From Kitasatospora sp040298565 (GTDB lineage Bacteria; Actinomycetota; Actinomycetes; Streptomycetales; Streptomycetaceae), in NCBI RefSeq assembly GCF_040298565.1, contig NZ_JBEPAK010000009.1:1-64000 (forward strand): DNA of 64,000 nt. Reading direction: 5' to 3'. Shown here in pieces: positions 9,091-17,861 of this stretch (position 1 is its first letter; every line of letters begins with the position of its first letter). Below the pieces are notes generated by a model. It had not been told where the DNA came from. It was given only the letters and a program-made list of their open reading frames with translations, and ran no database searches. Both the position numbers and the translations under genes were made by a program.

Positions 9091-9132
9091 CCGACCACTG
9101 ACGTACGAAGACAGACGAGAGAAGCAACGATC

Positions 9133-9909
9133 ATGGCCAAGCGCATCGACGTCAGCGGACTGTCGGCCTACTACGGCACCACCAAGGCCATCGAGGACAT
9201 CTCGATGAGCATCGAACCCCGTTCGGTGACGGCCTTCATCGGCCCCTCCGGCTGCGGCAAGTCCACCTTCCTGCGCACCCTCAACCGGATGCACGAGGTG
9301 ATCCCCGGCGCCCGGGTCGAGGGCAAGGTCCTGCTGGACGACGAGAACCTCTACGGCGCCAACGTCGACCCGGTCGCCGTGCGCCGCTCGGTCGGCATGG
9401 TCTTCCAGCGGCCGAACCCCTTCCCGACCATGTCGATCTACGACAACGTGGTCGCCGGGCTCAAGCTCGCGGGCGTGAAGAAGAAGGCCGTCCTGGACGA
9501 GGTGGTGGAGCGCTCGCTGAAGGGCGCCAACCTCTGGAACGAGGTCCACAACCGGCTGAACAAGCCGGGCGCGGGCCTGTCCGGCGGCCAGCAGCAGCGG
9601 CTGTGCATCGCCCGGGCGATCGCGGTCGAGCCGCAGGTCCTGCTGATGGACGAGCCGTGCTCCGCGCTCGACCCGATCTCCACCCTCGCCATCGAGGACC
9701 TGATCGGCGAGCTGAAGTCGCAGTTCACCATCGTCATCGTGACCCACAACATGCAGCAGGCGGCCCGCGTCAGCGACCGCACCGCCTTCTTCAACCTGGC
9801 GGGCGTGGGCCAGCCGGGCAAGCTGATCGAGCTGGACGACACCCAGCGGATCTTCTCCAACCCGTCGGTCCAGGCGACCGAGGACTACATCTCCGGCCGC
9901 TTCGGCTGA
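9133..9909 (+). CDS. pstB: phosphate ABC transporter ATPase PstB
   Basis: ATPase subunit of the Pst importer, 258 residues, the usual length. Walker A GPSGCGKST lies at 37-45, the ABC signature LSGGQQQR near 150, Walker B VLLMDEP near 170 and the switch histidine in IVTHNMQQ. It is the last gene of the pst operon and is followed by a strong hairpin shared with the convergent pit gene. Confidence 0.97.
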   Translation: MAKRIDVSGLSAYYGTTKAIEDISMSIEPRSVTAFIGPSGCGKSTFLRTLNRMHEVIPGARVEGKVLLDDENLYGANVDPVAVRRSVGMVFQRPNPFPTMSIYDNVVAGLKLAGVKKKAVLDEVVERSLKGANLWNEVHNRLNKPGAGLSGGQQQRLCIARAIAVEPQVLLMDEPCSALDPISTLAIEDLIGELKSQFTIVIVTHNMQQAARVSDRTAFFNLAGVGQPGKLIELDDTQRIFSNPSVQATEDYISGRFG

Positions 9910-9970
9910 GCCGCCGGACCCCCGGCTGTCCCGCGGTGCTGCATGGCGGTGCCGCCGCGGGGCATGAGAA

Positions 9971-10001
9971 GGGCCCGCCCCCGAGATGTGGGGGCGGGCC
10001 C
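9971..10001. terminator. bidirectional terminator pstB / pit
   Basis: Perfect 12-bp inverted repeat (9971-9982 and 9990-10001) with a 7-base loop between the convergent pstB and pit genes. Confidence 0.85.
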
Positions 10002-10029
10002 TGTCGCCGTTTCCGGGACCGTTGCGCGC

Positions 10030-11025
10030 TCAGCCCCAGAACAGGTGCACGAACCAGTACACCAGGGCGGCGACGAGGGCGGCCGCCGGCATCGTGATGA
10101 ACCAGCCGAGCACGATGTTCTTCGCGACGCCCCAGCGCACCGCGCGGATCCGCTTGGTCGCCCCGACGCCCATGATCGCCGCGGTGATGACGTGGGTGGT
10201 GGAGATCGGCGCCTTGAAGACGAACGACGTGATGTACATGACCGCCGAGGAGGTGGCCTCGGCCGCGAAGCCCTGCGGCGGGTCCAGCTCGATGATCTTC
10301 CGGCCGAGGGTGCGCATGATCCGCCAGCCGCCCGCGTAGGTGCCGAGCGACAGCATGGTCGCGCAGGAGATCTTCACCCAGACCGGGATGTCACCGGTGG
10401 TCTGGTGGCCGGAGATGGTGAGCGCCATCACCACGATGCCCATGGTCTTCTGGGCGTCCTGGAGGCCGTGCGCCAGCGCCATCGCGGCGGCCGAGGCGGT
10501 CTGGGCGACCCGGAAGTTGCGCTTGGCCCGGTGCGGGTTGGCCCGCCGGAAGATCCACAGGATCGCCAGCATCACCACGAAGCCGCCGACCAGGCCGACC
10601 ACCGGGGACACGATCATCGGAATGACGATCTTGTCGACGACCCCGTTCCAGATCACGTCGATGCCGCCGGCCAGCGCCGCGCCCACCATGCCGCCGAACA
10701 GCGCGTGCGAGGAGGAGGACGGCAGGCCGAAGTACCAGGTGACGAGGTTCCAGGCGATCGCACCGACCAGGGCGGCGAACAGGATCGCCATCCCCTGGTT
10801 GCCGCTCGGGGTCTCGATGATCCCCTTGGAGACGGTGTGCGCCACGCCGCTGCCCAGGAAGGCACCGGCCAGGTTCATCACCGCGGCCATCGCGAGCGCG
10901 GCCTTCGGGGTGAGCGCCCGGGTGGAGACCGAGGTGGCGATCGCGTTGGCCGAGTCGTGGAAGCCGTTGGTGTAGGTGAAGAAGAACGCAACGCCGATGA
11001 CGGCGATGAGTGCTGCCATGTCCAC
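10030..11025 (-). CDS. pit: low-affinity inorganic phosphate transporter (Pit)
   Basis: Metal-phosphate/proton symporter of the Pit family, 331 residues with about ten hydrophobic helices. Both family repeats are visible: GFHDSANAIATSVSTRAL near the N-terminus and KAPISTTHVITAAIMG near the C-terminus. The GTG start lies 5 bases after the stop of the upstream DUF47 gene, whose end supplies GGAGTCC as the ribosome site, so the pair is one operon. An ATG two codons later is an alternative start. It faces the pst operon and probably serves phosphate-replete growth (PitH1 type). Confidence 0.93.
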   Translation of the reverse strand: MDMAALIAVIGVAFFFTYTNGFHDSANAIATSVSTRALTPKAALAMAAVMNLAGAFLGSGVAHTVSKGIIETPSGNQGMAILFAALVGAIAWNLVTWYFGLPSSSSHALFGGMVGAALAGGIDVIWNGVVDKIVIPMIVSPVVGLVGGFVVMLAILWIFRRANPHRAKRNFRVAQTASAAAMALAHGLQDAQKTMGIVVMALTISGHQTTGDIPVWVKISCATMLSLGTYAGGWRIMRTLGRKIIELDPPQGFAAEATSSAVMYITSFVFKAPISTTHVITAAIMGVGATKRIRAVRWGVAKNIVLGWFITMPAAALVAALVYWFVHLFWG

Positions 11026-11030
11026 GTGGG

Positions 11031-11651
11031 TCAGGACTCCTTGACCGCGATGGTCTCCACGGTGTTGGCGACGTGCTCGAACGCGTCCGCCGCCTCCTCA
11101 AGGACGTCCACGACCTGCTTGAGCTTGAGCACCTCGATGGCGTCGTACTGGCCGGAGAACAGGTGGGCGAGCAGCTTGCGGTGGATCTGGTCGGCCTGGT
11201 TCTCCAGCCGGTTGACCTCGATCCAGTACTCGGTGAGGTTCGACATGGTGCGCAGGTTCGGCATCGCCTCGGCGGTCAGCTCGGCGGCCCGGGCCAGCAC
11301 CTCGATCTGCTGCTCGATGCCCTTCGGCAGGGTCTGGATGTCGTAGAGGACGACCAGGTCGACGGCCTCCTCCATGAAGTCCATGATGTCGTCCAGCGAC
11401 GAGGCCAGGCTGTAGATGTCCTCGCGGTCGAACGGCGTGATGAAGGAGGAGTTCAGCTGGTGGAAGACGGCATGGGTGGTGTCGTCCCCGGCGTGCTCGG
11501 CGGCGCGCATGCGCTCGACGATCTCCGCGCGGGCCGAGACGTCTGATCCCAGCAGTTCCAGCAGGAGCTTCGAGCCGACGACCAGGTTCTCCGCCGCGGC
11601 GGCGAACATGTCGTAGAAGCTCGTCTCCTTCGGGGTCAGGCTAAAACGCAC
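11031..11651 (-). CDS. DUF47 PhoU-like Pit accessory protein
   Basis: All-helical 206-residue protein of the DUF47/PhoU-like family, which is routinely encoded next to pit and thought to regulate the transporter. The segment FSLTPKETSFYDMFAAAAE is typical of the family N-terminus. The GTG start at 11651 has GGAGA 6-7 bases upstream; the open frame upstream to 11708 runs into the promoter region and is not supported. It is the first gene of the two-gene operon with pit. Confidence 0.9.
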   Translation of the reverse strand: MRFSLTPKETSFYDMFAAAAENLVVGSKLLLELLGSDVSARAEIVERMRAAEHAGDDTTHAVFHQLNSSFITPFDREDIYSLASSLDDIMDFMEEAVDLVVLYDIQTLPKGIEQQIEVLARAAELTAEAMPNLRTMSNLTEYWIEVNRLENQADQIHRKLLAHLFSGQYDAIEVLKLKQVVDVLEEAADAFEHVANTVETIAVKES

Positions 11652-12011
11652 GGAAATCTCCGATGTGCGGGGTAGGGACTGAACGATGCTAGGTGCAACC
11701 GAGCGCAATCACGCAAACGGGGTGGTACCGGGGGAGGAGGAACCTCCCCTTCCGTTCGGCTACCGGACCGGCTGACCCGCACCGCACGACGGGGGTGCGG
11801 ACGGGAGCCCCCAGTCTGACGGAACCCCGCCCGGATCGCCCCCGTCGTGCGCGTCCGGGACGGGGGCGCCGCTCAGACGGGTGAACCGCGCCGGGGCCCG
11901 CGCCGGGCCGTCCGGCACATGCCGGGTGGGCCGTCGGAACACCACGGGAGGCCCGGGTGTTGGACACTGGAGGCCGACGCAGCCACCAGGCACTCAGACG
12001 AAGGCGGGCCG
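11652..12011. other. divergent intergenic region pit operon / csoR
   Basis: 360 bp without a gene. A possible minus-strand promoter for the DUF47-pit operon is TTGCGT (11716-11711), 19 bp, TAGCAT (11691-11686). A GGGGAGG/CCTCCCC inverted repeat (11731-11737 with 11743-11749) lies beside it. One isolated GTTCACC unit is at 11886-11876 on the minus strand. I found no clear CsoR operator. Confidence 0.4.
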
Positions 12012-12422
12012 ATGACCACGACGCAAGCGCGCACCGAGCCGGACCACGCGCACGGGGCCGGGCCCGAGGCCGACACCGCACCGGGGGCCGACACCGCCGC
12101 CGCAGCCGAGGCCGTCGACGGGCACCAGGGCGGGCACGGCCCGCACGGCTACAGCGCGCAGAAGGACGCCCACCTCAAGCGGCTGCGCCGGATCGAGGGC
12201 CAGATCCGCGGCCTCCAGCGGATGGTCGACGAGGACGTCTACTGCATCGACGTGCTCACCCAGGTCTCGGCCAGCACCAAGGCGCTGCAGTCCTTCGCGC
12301 TCTCGCTGCTGGAGGAGCACCTGCGGCACTGCGTCGCCGCGGCCGCCGAGCAGGGCGGCGTCGAACTGGACGCCAAGGTGGCGGAGGCCACCGCCGCGAT
12401 CGGCCGGCTGCTGCGCAGTTGA
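12012..12422 (+). CDS. csoR: CsoR-family copper-sensing repressor
   Basis: DNA-binding repressor released by Cu(I). The 136-residue protein has a disordered Ala/His/Glu-rich N-terminus of about 48 residues, then the all-helical core (KDAHLKRLRRIEGQIRGLQR). The Cu(I) ligands are present at C78, H103 and C107, with the 25- and 4-residue spacing of Mycobacterium CsoR. ATG 12012 follows a GAAGGCGGG ribosome site; the longer open frame from 11847 lacks support. A csoR gene near pit also occurs in S. coelicolor/lividans (SCO4136, from memory). Confidence 0.88.
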   Translation: MTTTQARTEPDHAHGAGPEADTAPGADTAAAAEAVDGHQGGHGPHGYSAQKDAHLKRLRRIEGQIRGLQRMVDEDVYCIDVLTQVSASTKALQSFALSLLEEHLRHCVAAAAEQGGVELDAKVAEATAAIGRLLRS

Positions 12423-12479
12423 GCTGCGGCTGACGTCCGGGAGGGGCGCGGCCGAAGCGCCCGGCCCGGTGGCCCGCCG

Positions 12480-12668
12480 TCAGCCCTCCCGCTCGCCCCG
12501 GCCCGGCTCCACCCGGTCCAGCAGCACCTCGTCGATCCGCTCGGTCGGCAGCCGGTCGCCGCTGCTGGCCGTTGCGGCGATCATCAGCTCGCCGGCCAGC
12601 TCGATCTCGTCGAGGGCCGCGTCATCGTGGCCGCCGCTGCGGCCGCCCGTGGACGACACCACTCGCAC
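12480..12668 (-). CDS. small conserved hypothetical protein
   Basis: 62-residue acidic protein whose core LDEIELAGELMIAATAS and later RIDEVL segment resemble small Streptomyces proteins of unknown role at this position. GTG 12668 is chosen because AAGGGG lies just upstream; in-frame GTGs at 12662 and 12659 are also possible. The open frame continues upstream only by reading antisense to the lipoprotein region. No function can be given. Confidence 0.6.
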   Translation of the reverse strand: MRVVSSTGGRSGGHDDAALDEIELAGELMIAATASSGDRLPTERIDEVLLDRVEPGRGEREG

Positions 12669-12844
12669 CACCCCTTCAGTGCCTCGCCAGCCCGGGCGGC
12701 AGCCACCCGACGTCCAGCCTAGGCACTCCGGGGCCCGTCCACATGGCACGGACGGGCCATCTCGGCGCCGCCGAAACGGGTGGCCGTCGCTCCCCGGACG
12801 GCCACCCGCACCGGTGGCGCCCCGTCTCGCCCCCGTACCGCGTG

Positions 12845-13744
12845 CTACTTCGGGCTCTCCGTGGGCTTCATCTGGTAGATGTCCGAGGCCGGCGGCTCGG
12901 CCGCCTCGACCGGCTTGCCGAAGTCCGACAGCGACGTCGTCGACGTCACCTTCACCTGGTCCTTGGCCTCCTTCGACCCGGCCACCCCGGCGAAGGTGAA
13001 CACCTCGACCACCTTGTGCAGCCGCCCCTGGTCGTCCAGCCAGGCGTCGTACGGGACCTCCTTGACGGTGAAGGTCTGCCCGCCCATCCGCAGGCCGTCG
13101 CCGCCCCGGCCGCCCGTCGCGTCGGCCGCCTTCGCCAGGTCCAGGGTGCCCCGGTAGTGGTGCAGCGGGGCACCGTCGACGGTCTCGGTGCCGACCAGGT
13201 CGGCCTTCTGCACGCCGCGCAGCGCACCGGCCGCCGACGCCGGGTCGGTGGCGCCGCTGCTGACCAGGTTGCCGTCCGGCAGCTGACGGACGTCCAGCTT
13301 CACCCACTTGCCCTCGGGCACCTTGGCGCCGCTGTTCTGCAGGTAGACGGTGCCCGGCAGGACCACCTCGACGATCTTCCCGGTGGTCGCCGCGCCCGGC
13401 GGCACCTGGACCTCCAGCCGGCCGATCCGCTTCACGTAGTCGTAGCCGCCCGTCCCGCTGAAGGACGCCTTCTTCTCCGCGGACTCGGTGACCAGCTCGG
13501 TGGCGGCGTGCGCGGAGCCGGTGCGCCCGGTGATGTCGGCGGCGTTGCGCACCGCCGTCAGCGGGTCGGCGGCCAACTGGTCCGGAACGGCCGACCCCTG
13601 GTCCGAGGAGCCGCCGCCGGAGGCGGCCGAGCACCCGGCGGCTCCCGCGGCCAGGACGGCGGCGAGCAGGGCGGCCCCGGCCGCCGAGCGCAGCTGCGGC
13701 CCCGGGCGGCGCGCTGGCCGCCCGGTTCGCTGTTGGTCGGTCAT
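12845..13744 (-). CDS. secreted lipoprotein, LppX/LprG-like
   Basis: 299-residue predicted lipoprotein with a twin-Arg-rich N-terminus, a hydrophobic run and the lipobox AAGC. The mature part (TGRTGSAHAATELVTESAEK; FSGTGGYDY; YDAWLDDQGRLHKVVEVF) resembles the LppX/LprAFG/LolA-like fold, which binds lipids between membrane and envelope. ATG 13744 is preferred to the ATG two codons upstream, because GAGG is correctly spaced only for the inner one. Function inferred from the fold only. Confidence 0.7.
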   Translation of the reverse strand: MTDQQRTGRPARRPGPQLRSAAGAALLAAVLAAGAAGCSAASGGGSSDQGSAVPDQLAADPLTAVRNAADITGRTGSAHAATELVTESAEKKASFSGTGGYDYVKRIGRLEVQVPPGAATTGKIVEVVLPGTVYLQNSGAKVPEGKWVKLDVRQLPDGNLVSSGATDPASAAGALRGVQKADLVGTETVDGAPLHHYRGTLDLAKAADATGGRGGDGLRMGGQTFTVKEVPYDAWLDDQGRLHKVVEVFTFAGVAGSKEAKDQVKVTSTTSLSDFGKPVEAAEPPASDIYQMKPTESPK

Positions 13745-13869
13745 CTTCATCCTCGCGACAACCCCCTCGGGCCCGACTGCCCTGCCGGGACACCACCGGG
13801 TGGGCAGAGCTCTTTCCGGGCAAACGAGTTGGGGCGCCGTCGGTTACGGGACGGACCGGAACCGGGCGG

Positions 13870-13900
13870 TTGGCGAGCCGGCCGCCTGGCGCGTTACCGT
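13870..13900 (+). promoter_or_regulatory. promoter of a leaderless small gene
   Basis: TTGGCG (13870-13875), 18 bp, TTACCG (13894-13899). The -10 box ends 8 bases before GTG 13908, so the transcript would start at or next to the initiation codon. Confidence 0.5.
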
Positions 13901-13907
13901 GAACCAC

Positions 13908-14102
13908 GTGCACAGTGAGCTGCCGGCCCAACCCGGCAACGCCCGGATGCCCGAGCACCGCGTCGCGGTCAGCGAACGCGGTTCCTTCGCCTTCGCGACC
14001 TGCAGCTGCGGCTGGTACTCCGCCGCCCGCCGGTCACGCGACCTGGCCCGCCGCGAGGGCCACGGCCACCTCGCCGAACACGGCGGCGGCGAGGTGCTCT
14101 AG
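13908..14102 (+). CDS. small conserved protein with CSCGW motif
   Basis: 64-residue protein. The core RVAVSERGSFAFATCSCGW with two cysteines, followed by ARRSRDLARREGHGHLAEH, is a pattern I associate with small Streptomyces proteins of unknown function. The Cys and His residues could bind metal. GTG 13908 is chosen as a probable leaderless start. GTG 13899 or ATG 13947 are alternatives. Confidence 0.6.
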   Translation: MHSELPAQPGNARMPEHRVAVSERGSFAFATCSCGWYSAARRSRDLARREGHGHLAEHGGGEVL

Positions 14103-14124
14103 ACCAGGACTCCGAGGGGGTCCG

Positions 14125-14178
14125 CCCCGGTGGCCCCGGTGGCCCCGGTAGCCCCGGTAGCCCCGGTGGCCCCGGTAG
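14125..14178. repeat. 9-bp tandem repeat, six units
   Basis: Six head-to-tail copies of CCCCGGTGG or CCCCGGTAG (three of each) in the gap between the CSCGW gene and the convergent PAP2 gene. No coding role; possibly slippage-generated, and able to pair into G-rich structures on the minus strand. Confidence 0.85.
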
Positions 14179-14207
14179 CCGTGGACCGCCGCGGGCCGGC
14201 CGGGTGC

Positions 14208-14927
14208 TCAGGCCGCGAGGTCCGACTCCGGCGGCTGCTCCTCCGAGCGCACCGCCCCGCGTCCGCGCCGACGGCCCCGCGGGGCGCCGCCGCGAGCCGG
14301 GCCGCCGCGCTCCGGCGCCCGGATGAGCGGGGCGACGGCGGTGCGGCTCAGCGCGTGGCAGAACGGGACCAGCACCGCCATCGCGATCGGTGCCAGCAGC
14401 AGTACCACCGCCACCGCGAGAGCGAAGCCCCCGATCACGTCCGTCGGGTAGTGGACGCCCATGAACATCCGGCAGAAGCCCTGCAGCAGGGCCAGTCCGC
14501 CGGCGATCCAGCCGAGCTTCCGGTTCACCAGGAACAGCGCCACCGCGACGGCCATCGTCATGGTCGAGTGGTCGCTCACGAAGGAGTGGGTGCCCGCCTT
14601 GCCGTCTACCAGCACCAGCAGCCCTGGGTGGTCGACGAAGGGCCGCGGACGGTCCACGATCGCGGCGATCGGCAGGTTGGCCAACTCGGCGACGGCCACC
14701 GACAGCGGCACCCAGAGCAGGCCCGCGATCGCCACCGGCGCGTCCGGCCGGCGCCGGGCCTGCAGCCAGGCCACCAGCCCGAGCAGGGCGAGGCCGATCA
14801 GGATGCCGTACTCGCCCACCCAGGAGACCAGGTGGTCCAGCCACCGCGGGGAGTCCTTGGCCAGGCCGTTGACGGCGTAGAGCAGGCCGAGGTCGGGATT
14901 GGTCGTGTCGGCAAGCGGCGTCGACAC
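14208..14927 (-). CDS. PAP2-family membrane phosphatase
   Basis: Lipid phosphatase of the PAP2 superfamily, 239 residues with about five transmembrane helices. The three active-site regions are visible: the DRPRP region, the central SFVSDHSTM region with the catalytic histidine, and CRMFMGVHYPTDVIGG with the second histidine and aspartate. The C-terminal 40 residues are Arg/Gly-rich and cytoplasmic. GTG 14927 follows an excellent AAGGAGGT site. The substrate (undecaprenyl pyrophosphate or phosphatidate) cannot be told from sequence. Confidence 0.87.
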   Translation of the reverse strand: MSTPLADTTNPDLGLLYAVNGLAKDSPRWLDHLVSWVGEYGILIGLALLGLVAWLQARRRPDAPVAIAGLLWVPLSVAVAELANLPIAAIVDRPRPFVDHPGLLVLVDGKAGTHSFVSDHSTMTMAVAVALFLVNRKLGWIAGGLALLQGFCRMFMGVHYPTDVIGGFALAVAVVLLLAPIAMAVLVPFCHALSRTAVAPLIRAPERGGPARGGAPRGRRRGRGAVRSEEQPPESDLAA

Positions 14928-15104
14928 GCCGTACCTCCTTCTGGTCCGCAGCAGCTGGTCGTTCCGGCCGGGGCCCGCCCGGCGCGATGAGCTGACGAGG
15001 GGCCACCGGATAGAACGTCATCTCCGGGGCACAGCGTTCCACGGAAACGCGCGGTTATGGAAACTTGACTCAGCGTCCACAGGGCACACACAGAACCGCC
15101 CGGA

Positions 15105-16289
15105 TCAGCCGCCCGGGACGGGGCGGCCGGGCGCGGTGGGGGCGGGTGCGGTGGGGGCGGGTGCGGCGGCGACCGCGGGGCGTGCCGGCGGGGCCGGCTC
15201 GACGACGGCGGCCCGGGCGGCGGCGGGCGCCGACGGGGCCGTCGTGCCCGGGCGGCTCGGGGCGTTGACCGCCCCGCTGTCGTTGCGGGTCGGCAGCGCC
15301 TGGGCGCCGTCCGAGGTGACCCGGGTCGCCCCGATGTACTCCCTGGTGTCGATCTTGTCGTACCGGATCACCGCCCCGGTGTGCGGAGCGTTGATCATGT
15401 AGCCGCCGCCGACGTAGATGCCCACGTGGTGGATGCTCCGCGGATCGCTCAGGTCCGTCGCCCAGAACACCAGGTCACCCGGCCGCAGCTGGTCGCGCGA
15501 CGGGTGCGGGCCGGCGTACCACTGGTCGTTGGCCACCCGGGGCAGGATGATGCCCACGCTGGCGTAGGCGGCCTGGGTCAGCCCCGAGCAGTCGAACCGC
15601 CCGTTCTGCGAGGGCAGGCCCTCGCCGCCCCACAGGTACGGCGTGCCGAGCTTGGTCTGGGCGAAGTAGATCGCGCCCGCCGACTGCGCCGACACCTCCA
15701 CCGGTGCGGTCGGCGCGGTGAAGCTGCGGGCCATCGCCTGGATGTTCCGCACGTACCCCTGGGTCTCCCGGTACGGCGGGACGCCCCTGTTGCTCGTCAC
15801 CGCGTACGGCCCGGCGTTGTAGGCGGCCAGCATGTTGGCCTGCGGGTCGCCCGGGACCCCGGCGACGTCCTTCGCGAGCGCGCAGTCGTAGGCCGCCGCC
15901 GAGGCGATCGCGTCGTACGGGTCCCAGACGTCCTTCCTGCCGTCCCCGTCGCCGTCCGTCGCGTACATCGGCCAGGTGCCCGGCATGAACTGCGCCATTC
16001 CCTGTGCCCCGACGCCGGATTGGGCCCGCGGGTCGAAACCGCTTTCCTGGTACAGCTGTGCCGCGAGCATCGGCGGGGAGATCTCCGGGCAGAGGGATCC
16101 CCACTTCTGGATCGCGTCCTGGTAGGCGGCCGGAACGGTTCCCGGGGAGAGGGCGGAACGATTCACCTGCTGCTGCGGCGTCCCACTCGCCGCAAGCGTC
16201 CCCATGGTCACCAGGCCGATGAGCCCGAACGCGACAACTCCCGCAGCGGCGGCGGCCGTACCGGCCTTCCGGAGTACCATCAGCACCAT
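15105..16289 (-). CDS. lytic transglycosylase fused to NlpC/P60 peptidase
   Basis: Secreted peptidoglycan hydrolase of 394 residues with two enzymatic domains. After a signal/anchor helix comes an SLT-type lytic transglycosylase domain (QESGFDPRAQSGVGAQG with the catalytic Glu, QFMPGTW, AAYNAGPYAV). An NlpC/P60 endopeptidase follows (RFDCSGLTQAAY with the catalytic Cys, HHVGIYVGGG with the His). A Pro/Ala-rich tail ends the protein. An internal ATG at 16280 is an alternative start. It is divergent from the 16.5 kb membrane locus and could supply the VirB1-like wall-opening activity for it. The pairing is an inference from position. Confidence 0.9.
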   Translation of the reverse strand: MVLMVLRKAGTAAAAAGVVAFGLIGLVTMGTLAASGTPQQQVNRSALSPGTVPAAYQDAIQKWGSLCPEISPPMLAAQLYQESGFDPRAQSGVGAQGMAQFMPGTWPMYATDGDGDGRKDVWDPYDAIASAAAYDCALAKDVAGVPGDPQANMLAAYNAGPYAVTSNRGVPPYRETQGYVRNIQAMARSFTAPTAPVEVSAQSAGAIYFAQTKLGTPYLWGGEGLPSQNGRFDCSGLTQAAYASVGIILPRVANDQWYAGPHPSRDQLRPGDLVFWATDLSDPRSIHHVGIYVGGGYMINAPHTGAVIRYDKIDTREYIGATRVTSDGAQALPTRNDSGAVNAPSRPGTTAPSAPAAARAAVVEPAPPARPAVAAAPAPTAPAPTAPGRPVPGG

Positions 16290-16522
16290 CCCGACGAATC
16301 GTCAGTCGAAGTGTCCCGGAAGGCGTTGCTCACCGCAATCATCAGAGATACAAAGAGTGAGCGCTATCCTTCGTACGGTGGACATCCTCGCGTACGTGTC
16401 CGACGCCTCACGACCAATCCGCGAGAAGTAGCCAAGTCGACATCAGATCTGGCCAAGAATAGGTACCGACCCTTCGCGCGGGCCGGGTCCGGGCCCTTGA
16501 ATTTGCCTGATCGGGCGGTGAG
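16290..16522. promoter_or_regulatory. divergent promoter region, wall hydrolase / T4SS-like locus
   Basis: 233 bp, visibly AT-richer than its surroundings, between divergent genes. It must carry promoters for both. I see no riboswitch; the c-di-AMP (ydaO) riboswitch that often precedes NlpC genes is not recognisable. Confidence 0.45.
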
Positions 16523-16879
16523 ATGGAAATGAACCTGAGCAGCGTGCACACCTATGCGGTCGGCCACCTGGCCGAGGACCCACCCAAGAAGCCGAGCATC
16601 GACACCATCATCGGCGGAATCGCGCCGGACTGGGGCCCGTTCGCGAGCCTCGGCTCGGAGGCCCGCGTGATGGTCGAGGTCATCATGGCCATCGCCATCC
16701 TCGTCTGCCTCGGCCTCGCCGTCTGGGGTGCCGCCAAACAGCGGATCGGCGCCACCGCGATGCGCGACAGCTTCGGCGCCGAACAGGGCAAGGGACTGAT
16801 CATCGCCGGGCTGACCGGCGTGTTCATCATCGGATCACTCGGAACTCTGTTCACCATTGTCTACGGCATGGCGATCTGA
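16523..16879 (+). CDS. small two-helix membrane protein (VirB2-like position)
   Basis: 118 residues: a soluble N-terminus of about 50, then two hydrophobic helices (VMVEVIMAIAILVCLGLAVW and LIIAGLTGVFIIGSLGTLF) joined by a short basic loop. Size and two-helix build match VirB2/TrbC-type pilins, and it precedes VirB8-, VirB6- and VirB4-like genes. No sequence homology to pilins can be claimed without a search. ATG 16523 follows GGTGAG; ATG 16529 is possible. First gene of a probable five-gene operon. Confidence 0.75.
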   Translation: MEMNLSSVHTYAVGHLAEDPPKKPSIDTIIGGIAPDWGPFASLGSEARVMVEVIMAIAILVCLGLAVWGAAKQRIGATAMRDSFGAEQGKGLIIAGLTGVFIIGSLGTLFTIVYGMAI

Positions 16880-17045
16880 CCATCGGACAGCAGTGACCCG
16901 GCTCGCCTGAGGACAGGTCTCCGCCCCCACCCCACCGGCGGCCGAGCCGCCCGGGAGTCCACCCCGTCCCCACCCCCCGTCCGCGCCCGCCCCCGGACGG
17001 AGGGCCCCCGGAGCCGCCCAGGCTCCCCGCACCAGGAGGGCCGCC

Positions 17046-17861
17046 GTGCCGTTGTCCGACGACCAGCCGCACACCCGTACGCGGCTGCCGGTCGGCGACC
17101 AGCCCGCGACCCCGCCGACCCTCGGTCAGTCCCGTCCGGTGCGCGCCCTGCTGGCCGTCCTGGTGGTCGTCACCCTGCTCGTGGTGGCCGTCGCCATCGC
17201 CAACCGCGGCAAGCCCGACCCGGGCGCCGGCGGCAGCTCCGCCGACCGCGCCGCCCCCAGCGCCCCCTCGGGCGCCGGCCCGGCCCCCAGCGGCGACCAG
17301 CCCGTCGGCACCACCGCCAACGGGATCGCCACCGGCTTCCCGCACACCGAACAGGGCGCCCAGTCCGCCGCCACCAACTACGCGGTGGCGATCGGCTCCG
17401 CGGACATGTTCCGCACCGACAGCCGCCACACCATCGTCGCCACCATCGCCGACCCGGGCGCGGTGGGGGCGCTGCAGAGCCGGCTGGACCAGGGCTTCGG
17501 CGGCGACACCGCCGCCCGCTACGGCCTCGACACCCAGGGCCGCGCCCCCAAGGGCCTCACCTTCGTCAGCCGGACCGTCCCGGTCGGCGCCAAGTCGACC
17601 GGCTACACCGACGGGGACGCCAAGGTCGAGGTGTGGTGCACCGGCCTCACCGGCCTCGCCGGCCAGAGCTCCGTCCAGCCGGTGACCGCGAACTGGTTCA
17701 CCCTCACGCTCTCGCTCCACTGGACGGGCAGCGACTGGAAGCTCGCCGACTTCGCCAGCAGGCAGGGCCCCGCACCGATGCCCGGGGACCAGCAGGCCGC
17801 CACCGCCGATGAGATCACCGGCGCCGTCCAGCAGTTCGGGGGGTTCCGCTATGCCCGTTGA
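17046..17861 (+). CDS. single-pass membrane protein, VirB8/TcpC-like
   Basis: 271 residues: a cytoplasmic N-terminus, one transmembrane helix (LLAVLVVVTLLVVAVAIA), a Gly/Ser/Pro linker, and an outside domain of about 170 residues. The domain (SAATNYAVAIGSADMF through ANWFTLTLSLHWTGSDWKL) has the alpha-plus-beta look of the NTF2-like VirB8/TcpC family. GTG 17046 follows AGGAGG. The 3' end overlaps the next gene by 11 bases. Assignment to VirB8 rests on architecture and context. Confidence 0.75.
   Translation: MPLSDDQPHTRTRLPVGDQPATPPTLGQSRPVRALLAVLVVVTLLVVAVAIANRGKPDPGAGGSSADRAAPSAPSGAGPAPSGDQPVGTTANGIATGFPHTEQGAQSAATNYAVAIGSADMFRTDSRHTIVATIADPGAVGALQSRLDQGFGGDTAARYGLDTQGRAPKGLTFVSRTVPVGAKSTGYTDGDAKVEVWCTGLTGLAGQSSVQPVTANWFTLTLSLHWTGSDWKLADFASRQGPAPMPGDQQAATADEITGAVQQFGGFRYAR

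Noticed and set aside
7513..9747. 744-aa minus-strand ORF across pstC, pstA and pstB
   Set aside because: Mirror frame of GC-rich genes; rich in Arg, His, Asp and Gln with no domain, while the plus strand encodes three intact Pst subunits.
11876..11886. GTTCACCCGTC on the minus strand as a PHO box for pit
   Set aside because: Only one unit is present, with no adjacent repeat, and it lies over 220 bp from the DUF47 start.
11700..12011. CsoR operator in front of csoR
   Set aside because: No pseudo-palindrome with the expected TACCC/GGGTA halves was found; only a GGGGAGG/CCTCCCC inverted repeat.
16290..16522. c-di-AMP (ydaO) riboswitch before the NlpC gene
   Set aside because: Such riboswitches often precede wall hydrolases in Streptomyces, but none of the conserved sequence blocks is recognisable here.
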